From NCBI GenBank assembly GCA_032629725.1, contig JAFEVB010000015.1, positions 744,001 to 808,000 on the forward strand: a stretch of DNA of 64,000 bases. Reading direction: 5' to 3'. Shown here piece after piece: positions 34,858 through 44,238 of this stretch. The notes beneath the pieces were generated by a model. That model was not told the DNA's origin. It searched no databases and worked only from the letters and a program-made list of their open reading frames with translations. Source of the stretch: Gremmenia infestans. Its lineage: Eukaryota > Ascomycota > Leotiomycetes > Helotiales > Hamatocanthoscyphaceae. A program made the translations under genes and the position numbers. Numbering within the stretch: position 1 is the first letter of the stretch; the number at the start of each line of letters is the position of its first letter.

Positions 34858-35625
34858 CTAATCCTTGTTGATCTTGCGCCATACTTCGGCTTCCGCTTCT
34901 GAAATCTTCTCTCCGGCCTGCTGTGTCCATTTCTTCGCGGTGTTCCATATGCTTCCCGAATCCATCGCACCAACATCCTCGGTATAATCCCGTCCACCTA
35001 AGGCTGATGATGCATTAATGGTCTCCTGTGCCCTTCTCTGTTCGCTCGTTTGATCTGAAGCATAGACATTCTGGTGGTATCCCGGTGGGTGCTCGAGACT
35101 TCTTCGAGGCCCTCCAGATTCAGTGGATGGGATCTGAACAGGGTACGATGACAATGGAGTGTTTGAAGTAGCTGTGGACGATGTCGGGGGTGGTCCTCCA
35201 AAAGCCGAACTAGGTGGTGGGATGCTCATCTGTGGGGGTAATGGCTTCGAGGTAGGTGGCTGGGGAGCAGATGTTTGTTCTGGGCGGAAGGTCTCGCCGT
35301 CCTTGGGAGGAACATTCCTACTTGATGGAATAGGTGCGGCGCCTGGCTGTGGCGGTGGAGGTCTCTCGGCCTCACTTGAATTTGTTTTAGTTGGTTGCAA
35401 CGGTGCATATCGTTGTGCTGCTGTTCCAGTAGGCGCAGGGAAAGCAGCAGCGCCGGGTCTTGCTGGAGGATAAGAAGATGCAGGTGTTGAGGTTGTCGTG
35501 GCGGGCACATATTGGGGAGCAACAGGTGAAGCGTCTACTTGGGGAGCAGCTGTCTGTGGCGTTACCCCAGAAGCCTTTGAGGGGGCATTCAGGGGACTCT
35601 GCGTATAGACTGGTATTCCTGACAT
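34858..35625 (-). CDS. Proline/serine-rich protein with conserved-looking C-terminal amphipathic helix
   Basis: Single exon, 255 aa, ATG at 35625 (MSGIPVYTQSPLNAP). About 200 residues are Pro/Ser/Ala/Gln-rich and disordered (PPPPQPGAAPIPSS, PPQMSIPPPSSAFGGPPP). From about residue 180 the sequence turns charged, and the last 30 residues (SGSIWNTAKKWTQQAGEKIS, then EAEAEVWRKINKD) form a Trp-containing amphipathic helix that could bind membrane or a partner. Composition and lack of introns fit a fungal adaptor. I do not recognise a named family, so function is open. The opposite strand holds only shadow ORFs. Confidence 0.72.
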   Translation of the reverse strand: MSGIPVYTQSPLNAPSKASGVTPQTAAPQVDASPVAPQYVPATTTSTPASSYPPARPGAAAFPAPTGTAAQRYAPLQPTKTNSSEAERPPPPQPGAAPIPSSRNVPPKDGETFRPEQTSAPQPPTSKPLPPQMSIPPPSSAFGGPPPTSSTATSNTPLSSYPVQIPSTESGGPRRSLEHPPGYHQNVYASDQTSEQRRAQETINASSALGGRDYTEDVGAMDSGSIWNTAKKWTQQAGEKISEAEAEVWRKINKD

Positions 35626-36004
35626 GGTGAATTCAGTCTCGAGTCAAGCGATTCTCGGGGTAGCCGTGGTACGAGTGCTTTGGCGTCTATGGAGGATTCG
35701 ATGTTGTTGTGGCGGGTGGCTAGGGTTCGTGAGTTCCTTGTGGCTTAGAAACGCTATGCAGAATCCAACCAAATGTTGCCTTATCCTACTGTACGAGTAC
35801 TTGGTACAGTACGAGTTTGTAAGTTGAAAGAAGATTGAGTGAGGTTGAGGTTGAAAGAGTTCTGGAATGTGATGCGTCAGAAGATCTCTCAAAGAGCACA
35901 GCACCCCACCCCACCAGTATCCCTGCCAGAGAATAAAAATGACGTATGTGACGCGATTACTCCGTATTGACCACCAGGAGGTTGAGAAGAGACAAACAAG
36001 TATA

Positions 36005-36117
36005 AGTCAACGCAAAGCGGCAATCATTATCATGAATTTTAGTCTTCTAGTGTCGCACTCCCTCCATCTTGGCTTAGGACTGGACTTCATGAATCAGTGC
36101 CGCTTTTTCGGTCTTCC
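36005..36117. mobile_element. MITE-like element, copy D
   Basis: Left end AGTCAACGCAAAGCGGCA; right end, as reverse complement, GGAAGACCGAAAAAGCGGCA. About 113 bp, slightly longer than copies A-C. Confidence 0.6.
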
Positions 36118-36250
36118 GTAAGCAGGACCACTTATATCCGTTATTGGTCAACCCCAAGTCTATATCTATACCTCAAATCTATCTCACCAAACTCTTGAAA
36201 CTCTTCTACTCCAATAGCCAAGTCATATATATCATTCGGATTCTTCGATT

Positions 36251-36363
36251 CTTCATCTTCATCTTCATCTTCATCTTCATCTTCATCTTCATCTTCATCT
36301 TCATCTTCATCTTCATCTTCATCTTCATCTTCATCTTCATCTTCATCTTCATCTTCATCTTCA
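36251..36363. repeat. (CTTCAT)n hexanucleotide microsatellite
   Basis: About 113 bp of CTTCAT, close to 19 perfect units, with no interruptions visible. Likely highly length-variable. Confidence 0.97.
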
Positions 36364-36977
36364 AGCCTATTCCTATTGCCCTACCTTGTATATCTAGTCT
36401 CTTGATTTAGTAAAGGTGAAGTGATTTTCATGGTGCAGGGAACGTACTTTGTCTATCTCGCCCTTTTCTGGTATATCTCTATAGAATTCTTCGCTGGACC
36501 AAAGTAATAATGGGGCTGGAGATGTGCTTTCCCGTTTGAGTTTTGACTGTGGAAAGGAAAGGAAAACGCATGAAGTTGCGCTTCGATCTTACATTGCCAT
36601 CACCTTAGGAAGGGGTGAAAGTGAAAGTGCAAGCGCAAAACACTACAGCGCACTTTGGAAAGGAGCAGTGATCTTTCAGGCCAGACAGGAACATTGAGAG
36701 TCCTCCTTATTTCAGTGAGAGAATTGTGAACGGCACATGAGTGTGTATCTAAAGGGAGATGTATACTTTACATTTCATTGCTCGCATTAATTGGAAATAT
36801 ATTTATTCAGTAAAGACCAGCTTGATTGATTGACTATCTATGAAAACAAGCTGATTCTATCCGTCTCACATCCCATTGGATCTCTCTCAGCAGCCTCTCT
36901 AAAAGTAATACAAACCAAAAACTGAAGGACTATCGCCACACGAAATGTCCCTCCTTCACGCCTAATCGGATTCCTCA

Positions 36978-37715
36978 TCAGCACCAAGCCTTATGCTTGC
37001 TCAAAGTATCCTCCACCGCCTCAAGACCCTCGGAATCAAACCTGCCCTGCAACAGTGAAATCTTAGGTATTTTCGGAATATCGTTGAACAGCCAATCGGC
37101 AGGGTCCGGGTGTTGCTGAATAAGAGTCTCCATAACCCCTATGAATTTCTCCAGCGTCTTCACAACAGACTCATTCTCCTCCTCTTTTGCGAAACGCGGA
37201 GCTATGAAGGTGATCTCTTCGACCTTTCCCAACGTCTCAATCGCATGCAAGACGCAGTATAATGACCACATAAGGCAGTCATTATAGCCTGTGGCATTCA
37301 TGGTGCAAAGCATACCGTTCTGCGGTGTGGAGAAAGACGACGGCGTCAAGGCCATTAGTCGAATTTGCTCACCGTCTGCTCTGGTGACGTCTGAAAGGAA
37401 TGATCGCAGGAGCCGCAAGTTGCTGAAGATCACTTTGTCCTTAGGGTTGAAATACACAAAAGGATGCCCCGGTCTGAGCCAGGACGAAAAGCAGAGCTTG
37501 TAGTGTTTGAGAATCTCTTTCCGGGAATCGTAATTTGCGGACACCATGCTGAGAGGTGTCTGAGTAGCCTTCCTCGGGTGCTGAAAAACGACGACTCTGG
37601 GTCCGGGGACCGCCAACTCCCAAATATTTAGCGCAAGCTCTGGTGGAAGGTTGGAAAAGGGTGTGAAGGAGTTGCCTTTGTTGGAAAGTTTTTGTGAGTT
37701 TCTCGATTCAGACAT
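36978..37715 (-). CDS. 2EXR domain protein
   Basis: Single exon. I place the start at ATG 37715 (MSESRNSQKL); an upstream ATG at 37832 would add a hydrophobic, non-conserved 39 residues. The 245-aa product has the 2EXR signature near residue 20: FTPFSNLPPELALNIWELAV, then PGPRVVVFQ. These modules are common in ascomycete genomes and look like degenerate F-box-like segments. The rest shows YDSRKEILKHY (the usual second box, normally NxESRxxxLxxY) and a long C-terminal region with an Asp/Glu-rich helix, ending KHKAWC. The function of the family is unknown. It lies divergent from the AT-hook gene. Confidence 0.85.
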   Translation of the reverse strand: MSESRNSQKLSNKGNSFTPFSNLPPELALNIWELAVPGPRVVVFQHPRKATQTPLSMVSANYDSRKEILKHYKLCFSSWLRPGHPFVYFNPKDKVIFSNLRLLRSFLSDVTRADGEQIRLMALTPSSFSTPQNGMLCTMNATGYNDCLMWSLYCVLHAIETLGKVEEITFIAPRFAKEEENESVVKTLEKFIGVMETLIQQHPDPADWLFNDIPKIPKISLLQGRFDSEGLEAVEDTLSKHKAWC

Positions 37716-38677
37716 TTTGTGGGGATTCGATTTTGCGATGGAAAAGATCTGATTCTGTGATGAACCGAAATTTGAAACGCATGGTCCTATACTTGAAATT
37801 ATATACCTGGGGAAAAAAGGTAGAAACAACAATAATCGGTAAAATTTGATACTGTTCTGACACTGTAAAAATATTGTTTCTCTGGAAGTGGGACATCATG
37901 GCGTTATTTACTTTGGGTTGCCTAAAATTGGTAATATCATATCCTCACTGCTCATATAGTTGTTGCCGGTCAGTAATCTCCTCTGCAGTCGACTTCCTGG
38001 CGGCGCCTCTTGTCACGGTTCGGTAGAGCATCAATATAAGGGTTTCTGAACTAAGACAACGGAGAAGAGAAAAGCTAGAAGTACAGAGGTAGGAAGTTGG
38101 GAATAACCTCAAGAGCACGGGTCACGTCACTAAGCGAGCTGATCCAAACGTGACACCTTTATCTGTTACCAAGGCGGCTGAAAACAATAAGTTCACTTTC
38201 ATTATTGCCGAGCCGTACCCAAATGACGGAGAAAACCCATAAAGTCGGCCATTTGGTCCATCAGTACCAACTAATATTGTGGTACGATGAATACCCAGCA
38301 ATTACTCATGCAAAATCATAACCTGGATAACATGCAAGCTGCCATATAACAAACAAAACGTGTTATGTGTAGTAAGCCGGGACAATCGTCACTGTTCCTC
38401 TCAATTGTTGTTTAGTCAGGTGTGATAAATTTCTCGAGTCCTTTGTAACAAACAGTACACGAGAACAAGTCAAATAAACTAGAAAAGAAGCCCTCAAAGA
38501 ACAGGTTGTTCATCGTACAATGGTTTTGTCATCCCAGAAACAGAAGAAAGAAAACAACGAAAAAACAGGTCCAGTCTTTGGCCGTCAGCGGGCATATAAA
38601 TAAGCCAAAGCAAGCACCCCCAAAAGACAAACTCAACAAACTCAACACGACCACCATCATAAAACATCAAAACGAAC
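37716..38677. promoter_or_regulatory. Divergent promoter of the 2EXR and AT-hook genes
   Basis: About 0.96 kb of AT-rich sequence without a coding ORF. No single factor site is convincing. Confidence 0.5.
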
Positions 38678-39580
38678 ATGTCGGACTTCTACACAATACC
38701 TGGTAACGGCTGCATCGTTCACGAGCTTTTCCCCGACAAGAATTGCGCGGACTGCAGCAGAGTTGAGAAAGCCTACATGTACTCTCCTCCTCCTGCCACA
38801 GCCTTCATGTACCCTCCCCCCCCTACCACAGAGGCAGAGGACAGACTAACGGCAGCCGAGAAAGCACGATCTTCGTTCCAACCTATTCCTCTCCACAGAG
38901 ACGACGAATCCTACTACCCCGAACGGTTAGCTCTGGAGCCGCATGAAGTTGATAAGCCGAAAAGGGGCCGCCCACGAGGAAGCCGAAACCGATCAAAGTA
39001 CCCCCTCATCCACCAACAACTCATAGAGGTCTCGGATGATGACACGCAAACTGCCGAGGAACATTCTGAGCTGACTGAGGTGTGGAAGAACTCTAACCAA
39101 CCCACTACCCAGCGAGCAAAGCTCACCCTCATCCGCCAGAAAATGCCCACCCAAGAGCTCTCGGACGACACTATCTCGAACGGCACCATCTCGAACGACA
39201 CCATCCCGGACGACACCATCATGGTTGACGTCGGAGATGAAGAGACGGAAGAACTTTCTGAGCTACGCAGGGCGTTGAAACGCTCTGAAGCAAAACTCAA
39301 GATTGCAAAACAGAAAACACAGCTGCTGACGGATCTGAAGAAGGTGGAGGATGAACTGGCTGCAGAAGAAGACAAATCAACCAATTTTATTCCAGTCAAG
39401 AGCGGCCGAAAGCGAAAAGCAGTGTTAGAGCCAGAGGATTCTTCAGAAGGGACACCCACCTTCAAGAGTCCAGCCAAGAAAACCCAAAGACAAAAAAAGG
39501 ACTCCGAGTCAGAAGATTCTCCAGAACCTCGACGTCGACTAAGACGTTCCAACGGATTCGCAAAGAAGTATGCCGAATGA
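38678..39580 (+). CDS. AT-hook nuclear protein with coiled coil, unknown function
   Basis: Single exon, 300 aa, ATG 38678 (MSDFYTIPGNG). The N-terminus has Cys-containing segments (NGCIVHELFPDKNCADCSR) and a duplicated YSPPPATAFMY-like Pro patch. Near residue 92 is KPKRGRPRGSRNRSK, a textbook AT-hook (RGRP core), so minor-groove binding is likely. An internal repeat follows at about residues 165-185: DTISNGTISNDTIPDDTI, from a short DNA repeat. About 195-235 forms a Lys/Glu/Leu coiled coil (ELRRALKRSEAKLKIAK). The C-terminus is basic with acidic patches (KSGRKRKAV, RRRLRRSN). It resembles fungal ARID/HMG-free AT-hook proteins, but no family is firmly recognised. The gene converges with the MFS gene 180 bp away. 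Confidence 0.75.
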   Translation: MSDFYTIPGNGCIVHELFPDKNCADCSRVEKAYMYSPPPATAFMYPPPPTTEAEDRLTAAEKARSSFQPIPLHRDDESYYPERLALEPHEVDKPKRGRPRGSRNRSKYPLIHQQLIEVSDDDTQTAEEHSELTEVWKNSNQPTTQRAKLTLIRQKMPTQELSDDTISNGTISNDTIPDDTIMVDVGDEETEELSELRRALKRSEAKLKIAKQKTQLLTDLKKVEDELAAEEDKSTNFIPVKSGRKRKAVLEPEDSSEGTPTFKSPAKKTQRQKKDSESEDSPEPRRRLRRSNGFAKKYAE

Positions 39581-39760
39581 AAATTAGGCGTTTGACCTCC
39601 TATCTCCTTTCGGGATGATGCGAAGAACGTAGCAGGGTAGTAGTAAATGGTTCCACTCAATAATAATGAATTTCCCCTAAAAAGGTCTGTCCACACGTGA
39701 ACCATGCACCATAGTAGTGAATAAATTGAACGCATGTGCTAGTATTCGAGTTAATGATAG

Positions 39761-41630
39761 CTACTCTCTTGTTCCCCGAGTTCGAATCTCACGAAAAATC
39801 CCAGCGCCAATGCCAACAACCAAGAGTACAGCATTGAATATCGCCATCATGTAGAACGGAGCCCCGGGGGATAGACTATCGAACAAAGCGCCTCCAAGTT
39901 TCGTGAGCAGTAATATGGCTGCACCTCCCGAAAGGGAATATACCCCTGCAATGGAACCTTTGAGATGACTTCTGGACTTAGTCTGCACTGGTGCCAAAGA
40001 TGAAGCAACGAGGGGTTCAGTCTCGTTAGCATCATTGACTATTGGAGTTGGTTGAGGTCCTCCCAGTTGCGAGGAAAGATTGTAGCCTCCTTCGTCTCCA
40101 AGAACGCCGCGACCCAATAAACCAAGGCTACAGACGATTGCTCCAATCTGGCTGATGCCAATCAAGGCAACTATTAAAAAGACAACAGGGCTTCCTCCTC
40201 TGCCATCAACATTCTTGGGCTCTGGACTGACAAGCCTTGCAAAAGCTGTATACCCAACAATGCCAAAAACACCTGCTATGAGAAGTGGAATATTGAATCG
40301 ACGGTATCGATCGGACAAGTATCCAAACAAAGGCGCGCAAAGAAGCGCTATAAGCTGCGAGACTCCCGTCAGCTCAGCTGAAAGAATGTATGCTGCTCTA
40401 CATTCTTTCTTTAGCTCCGGCGATGGGTCATTTGGTGACCCTTGACAGAACCCATTTCGGATGAAATAGGCGTTTATATAAAGAGGAATGAACAATGAGA
40501 TGGCCACGGAAGATGCTCTAGCAATAAAACCGCCGAGATAGCCTAAGCCAATTTGAGCATCTTTGAACCCCAATAACGTAGAATCGAGTAGAAGTTTCCA
40601 ATATGGGAGGAAGGGGGGGTTGATAGCTCTTGATTGCCCTTGGGTATCGTCCGAAGGCACAGCCTCGTAATCGTGAGATGGGGACTTCCCAAGTAGTAGA
40701 CGCCACCCCTTTCCCTCTTCTCCTTCCAATCCGCGCAATCCAAAAAAGCAACAGGATGCGACAATGAGGGCCACGGCGCCAACCACATAAAAGCTATCAG
40801 CTACAGCCTGGCCTTGCGTCTTTCCTTTCAGATGAGAAAATTGTGCAGGTAATGGAAGGAAAACAGACAGAGCTACTAGAGCTCCGCAACCAGTAAAGAC
40901 ACCCACTAAGCCAGCCAGCCGAGGCGGACTCGATGAGGTCTTGGATGCAGTCTTTCTTGTATGTCCGTTCGAAGCTAGAGGGCTTGACCTCCTATTGAAG
41001 TTTGATGGAGTAATAGTAACTTCCGAGTCGAGAGACGCAGCAATACTGCGACCACCTGGTACCTGTTCCGAGGTATCATGCCCCTCAGGGCCCTTCACGG
41101 AATCCGCATCATGATTGTTCCCTGTCATCGAAGGTAGGATAGCTGTCACCATTGTGGCTCTGTCGTCTGATTTAGCACCTGAGCAATGAAATGTATGGCT
41201 ACGTAAACAATACTCACGTTGCCGCCCCACCAATGCTAAAGAACACCCTTGCGAGAAGAAGCTGCGGATACACATTCTTCGCCTGCACAAACAGGAAGAG
41301 CGCGAGTCCAACAATAGTATACCCCGCAACACAGACAATCCTCACACCCAGTCTATCCGAGAGAATACCCCATATCGGACACGCAAAGAGCGCAACCAGC
41401 TCATCCACGAAGCCCAATGTTCCCACCAGATCTCCGACGCCATCTTTGATTCCAATAAGGTCTGTAATCACGAAGGATACGCTGCTGTTCAGGAAGACGA
41501 GGAAGGATATTGAGAATAAGCACACAGCCAGTAGGTACGCGCAAGCTTGGGTGGTGGTCGTCGATGAGGCGAAGGGGAGGTATTTGGATACGGAGAACGT
41601 CTTTGGCTTGTCGTCGGTGTCGTTAGCCAT
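39761..41630 (-). CDS. MFS transporter
   Basis: Two exons: 41630-41218 and 41159-39761; the 58-nt intron (GTGAGT...CGACAG) joins SIGGAAT to ATMVTAILP, a usual MFS motif, giving 603 aa. About eleven or twelve hydrophobic segments are seen. The loop motif A occurs as GILSDRLGVR in the N half and GYLSDRYRRFN in the C half. A long Ser/Thr/Lys-rich cytosolic loop (about residues 140-210) is typical of fungal MFS proteins related to vesicular amine-type transporters (SLC18-like). Substrate cannot be inferred. The C-terminus is FREIRTRGTRE. It lies convergent with the AT-hook gene and shares its 5' region with the 3' end of the GPI-protein gene. Confidence 0.92.
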
Positions 41631-42354
41631 GTTGGTTGTATCAGTTGATGTCCGGGAGCATTTTTGTGGCGTTACAAAGAGTCCTGGTAAGAGAGTACCG
41701 GTACTGTGTCTCGGGAGGACGTGCGCTTTCGCGGGTAGGGTGGTTCCCGATGTCCCAAAGAGGAAATAAGCATGAAGTTAGCTCTAATTCATGATGGTGA
41801 TGATACGGTTGCTGGTGGTTATAAATATAAAAACAAGGATGCTCCTGCTCCTCTAAATGAGACACATTATTGATGGTAGAGAACCTGGTGAACCTCAATC
41901 CAGACACTGCATGCACCGTTGTGAATTTGACTTTCAAGCAGGATATCCTCCCATACAAATTTTGGCGCATTGGGAGTGGAGTGTAGTTTAGAAAGTTCAT
42001 TGCATAGGTTTTCAGCTAACTGCCAAAATCTAAAAGTAAGGAAACCCAGGCATTGTGTTGGATTTTTTTATACTAGAATTAAGATATATCGGGCCCATTG
42101 CCTGTCATTATTACGCCTCCTTATACATTATCCCAATCCCATCTCCATCTCCATCTCCATCTCCCATCTCCAATATGTTTTTCCAATATCAATCCATGTA
42201 TGTTTTCATATGCATCGCTTATAAGGACAGAAATATAATGCGCTACAGGACGCCGTTCTGACCGTGAAGTTCAAAGTTTGTGTACCCATGCGCCGAAATG
42301 TGCTATTTTGCGCCGAAACCCAAATGGAAAAATAATGGAACGATAAAAGTAGAA
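41631..42354. other. MFS promoter and GPI-gene 3' flank
   Basis: No gene in this 0.72-kb region. A CATCTC microsatellite lies at 42131-42165. Confidence 0.5.
42131..42165. repeat. (CATCTC)n microsatellite
   Basis: Five to six CATCTC units, near the 3' end of the GPI gene. Confidence 0.88.
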
Positions 42355-44238
42355 TTATGCAAGGGCAAGAAGAGCTAGTGCACCGACAAAGGCGTATGCT
42401 ACTGGCCGGTTTGTTGGTGCTGCGCCTGCACCTGGAGTAACCTGGAGAGGGGCCGAAGGGGACGCTGAGAGGGTTGAGGATGGTGAGGGAATGGAGGCAG
42501 TAGTCAGATTGGCTGGCGCAGTGGTGATTAAGGTAGTTGGGGCGGTGATTGGGATAGTAGTTGGAGGAGCAGGTGCAAGAGTCACGGTCGAGGGAGCTGC
42601 AGTGGCAGTTGACTCGATGGTTATTGGTACGGTTGAGTAGACAGTGCCTCCGCTTGAGGTGGCAGTCTTTTCCGAAGGGACAGTGATGATGTCTGTGACT
42701 GGCACGCTTGTTGCGAGAGTGATTGAATTGTAGACTGTGGCCTTCGTGGTAGGAGGCTCCGAGGTCTCTGTTATGGTATAGAGAGAAGTCACCTGTGCGT
42801 AAAAATCTTAGAGTCAGTATAATGGAATCTAGAAGTTCAAACAATGTTCGACGGAAGTGGGGACAATGTTTTTGAGGAGCGACCAAAATCCCTCCTGTGA
42901 TGTACGAGAGAGGATATACGCTTCCGCAAAGGTGACTCACCAGAATAGTATTTGTCCCGGTCGTAGTCAGAACAAGGGTGCTGCCACTCGACACAGTTGT
43001 ATAAACACTTTCGATACAGGTCGTCGTTGTTGCAACATCCGTAGTCTCGTATTCCGTAGCGAGTTGAGTGGTATATTCAACGATTGTGGTGGGGATTTTC
43101 GCAACGACCAGACTCGTCGATGTATAAATGACGGTTACCGGTGAGCCAGAGACGGTGGAAATAGTCGTAACTGGGCAATACGACGTGGAGGTTGAGTACA
43201 CAAAGCTTTCGATATTTGTAGTAACTGGGGAAAGTGTGGTGCTATAAATATGTTAGCTTGAATATCGTCACGAACTTGAAATCTTACTGAGATTTAACCT
43301 CTGTGGGGACCGCGGTAACGATCAAGCTGGTGGATGTGTATATATTCGTCACCACTTGTCCGGATACCGTTTCAACCTCAGTGATCGGACATAGGCTAGT
43401 TGATGTAGAGTAAGAGATTCCGGTGGTATTTACAGTCGAAGGGGGCAGTGTAGTGCTATGAAGCGTCAGTTGAGGTTCTTTTTCGAAGGTGCAAAATATC
43501 ATACTAAGATTCAACCTTTGTGGGAGCCGCAGTTACAATCAAGCTGGTTGAGGTATATGTCTTTGTCACCACTTGTCCAGAGACAGTCTCAACCTCAGTG
43601 ATCGGACATAGGCTGGTTGACGTGGTGTAAGAAGTCGCGGTAGTGTTCGTAGTTGAAGGAGGCAGTGTAGTGCTATGATTTATTAGCTGAAGTTCATTTT
43701 CGAAGGTGGGAGAAGAACTTACTATGATTGAACCTTGGTTGGGACTTCAGTGACGACGAGGCTAGTGCTCGTATATGTCAACGTAACAACCCCCCCAGAA
43801 ACCGTCTTCGTCTCCGTAACTGGGCAAAGGGAGGTCGACGTGCTGTAGTAAACGTCTGTAGCGCTAGTCGTAACATCCGGCAGGGTGGTGCTATACCATA
43901 TTAGCTAGACTCTGCTGTAAAGAGGAGGACAGCTTACACCACCTCAATAGTGGTAGGGATCACCGTCTCTACAACTGAAGTTGTCGTATACGTTTCTGTA
44001 TATGTAGTGCCCGATTCAGTACTAAAAGCAAGTTAGCCCGGATGTTCTTGGCGACAACATTAATAGAGATAATATTCTCTAAGAGAACGCACCTCGTTTC
44101 CGTAACGGGACACACCGTCGTGTAAGTTATGGCAACTTCAGTTGTGGTGTAAGCAACCCCAGACGGATAGTTGCGTGCAATAATATTTTCAGCAAAGGCG
44201 GCCGTGGCCAGTGCCAGTAGAGTGAAAGATGCCTTCAT
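42355..44238 (-). CDS. GPI-anchored Thr/Ser-rich wall protein built from tandem repeat exons
   Basis: Seven exons: 44238-44093, 44021-43938, 43890-43723, 43672-43505, 43455-43288, 43241-42941 and 42792-42355; the exon sum of 1473 nt gives 490 aa. A signal peptide (MKASFTLLALATAAFA) starts it, and a C-terminal hydrophobic tail (AYAFVGALALLALA) after a small-residue site (PGAGAAPTN) marks a GPI anchor. Exons 3, 4 and 5 are each exactly 168 nt and code one 56-aa repeat: TTLPPSTTNT, TSTSLCPITEVETVSGQVVT and YTSTSLIVT. Exon 6 opens with a fourth, less similar copy. Every repeat-joining intron is 46-50 nt and has the same phase, so whole exons are interchangeable without frame loss. Thr/Ser content implies heavy O-mannosylation. 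Function is probably cell-wall structure or adhesion, inferred from architecture only. Confidence 0.87.

Larger units (their letters stand above)
35626..36977. other. Intergenic with MITE copy D and hexamer repeat
   Basis: 1.35 kb between two minus-strand genes: the promoter of the proline-rich gene and the 3' flank of the 2EXR gene. It includes TACTGTAC-type motifs at 35787-35814, the MITE at 36005-36117 and a long CTTCAT microsatellite. The ORF across the microsatellite is only a repeat translation (Ile-Phe). Confidence 0.6.

Noticed and set aside
36144..36410. 88-codon ORF with long Ile-Phe repeat
   Set aside because: It is only a translation of the CTTCAT microsatellite.
38914..39735. 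273-codon minus-strand ORF opposite the AT-hook gene
   Set aside because: Ser/Phe-rich antisense shadow; the plus-strand frame has an AT-hook and coiled-coil and is the real gene.
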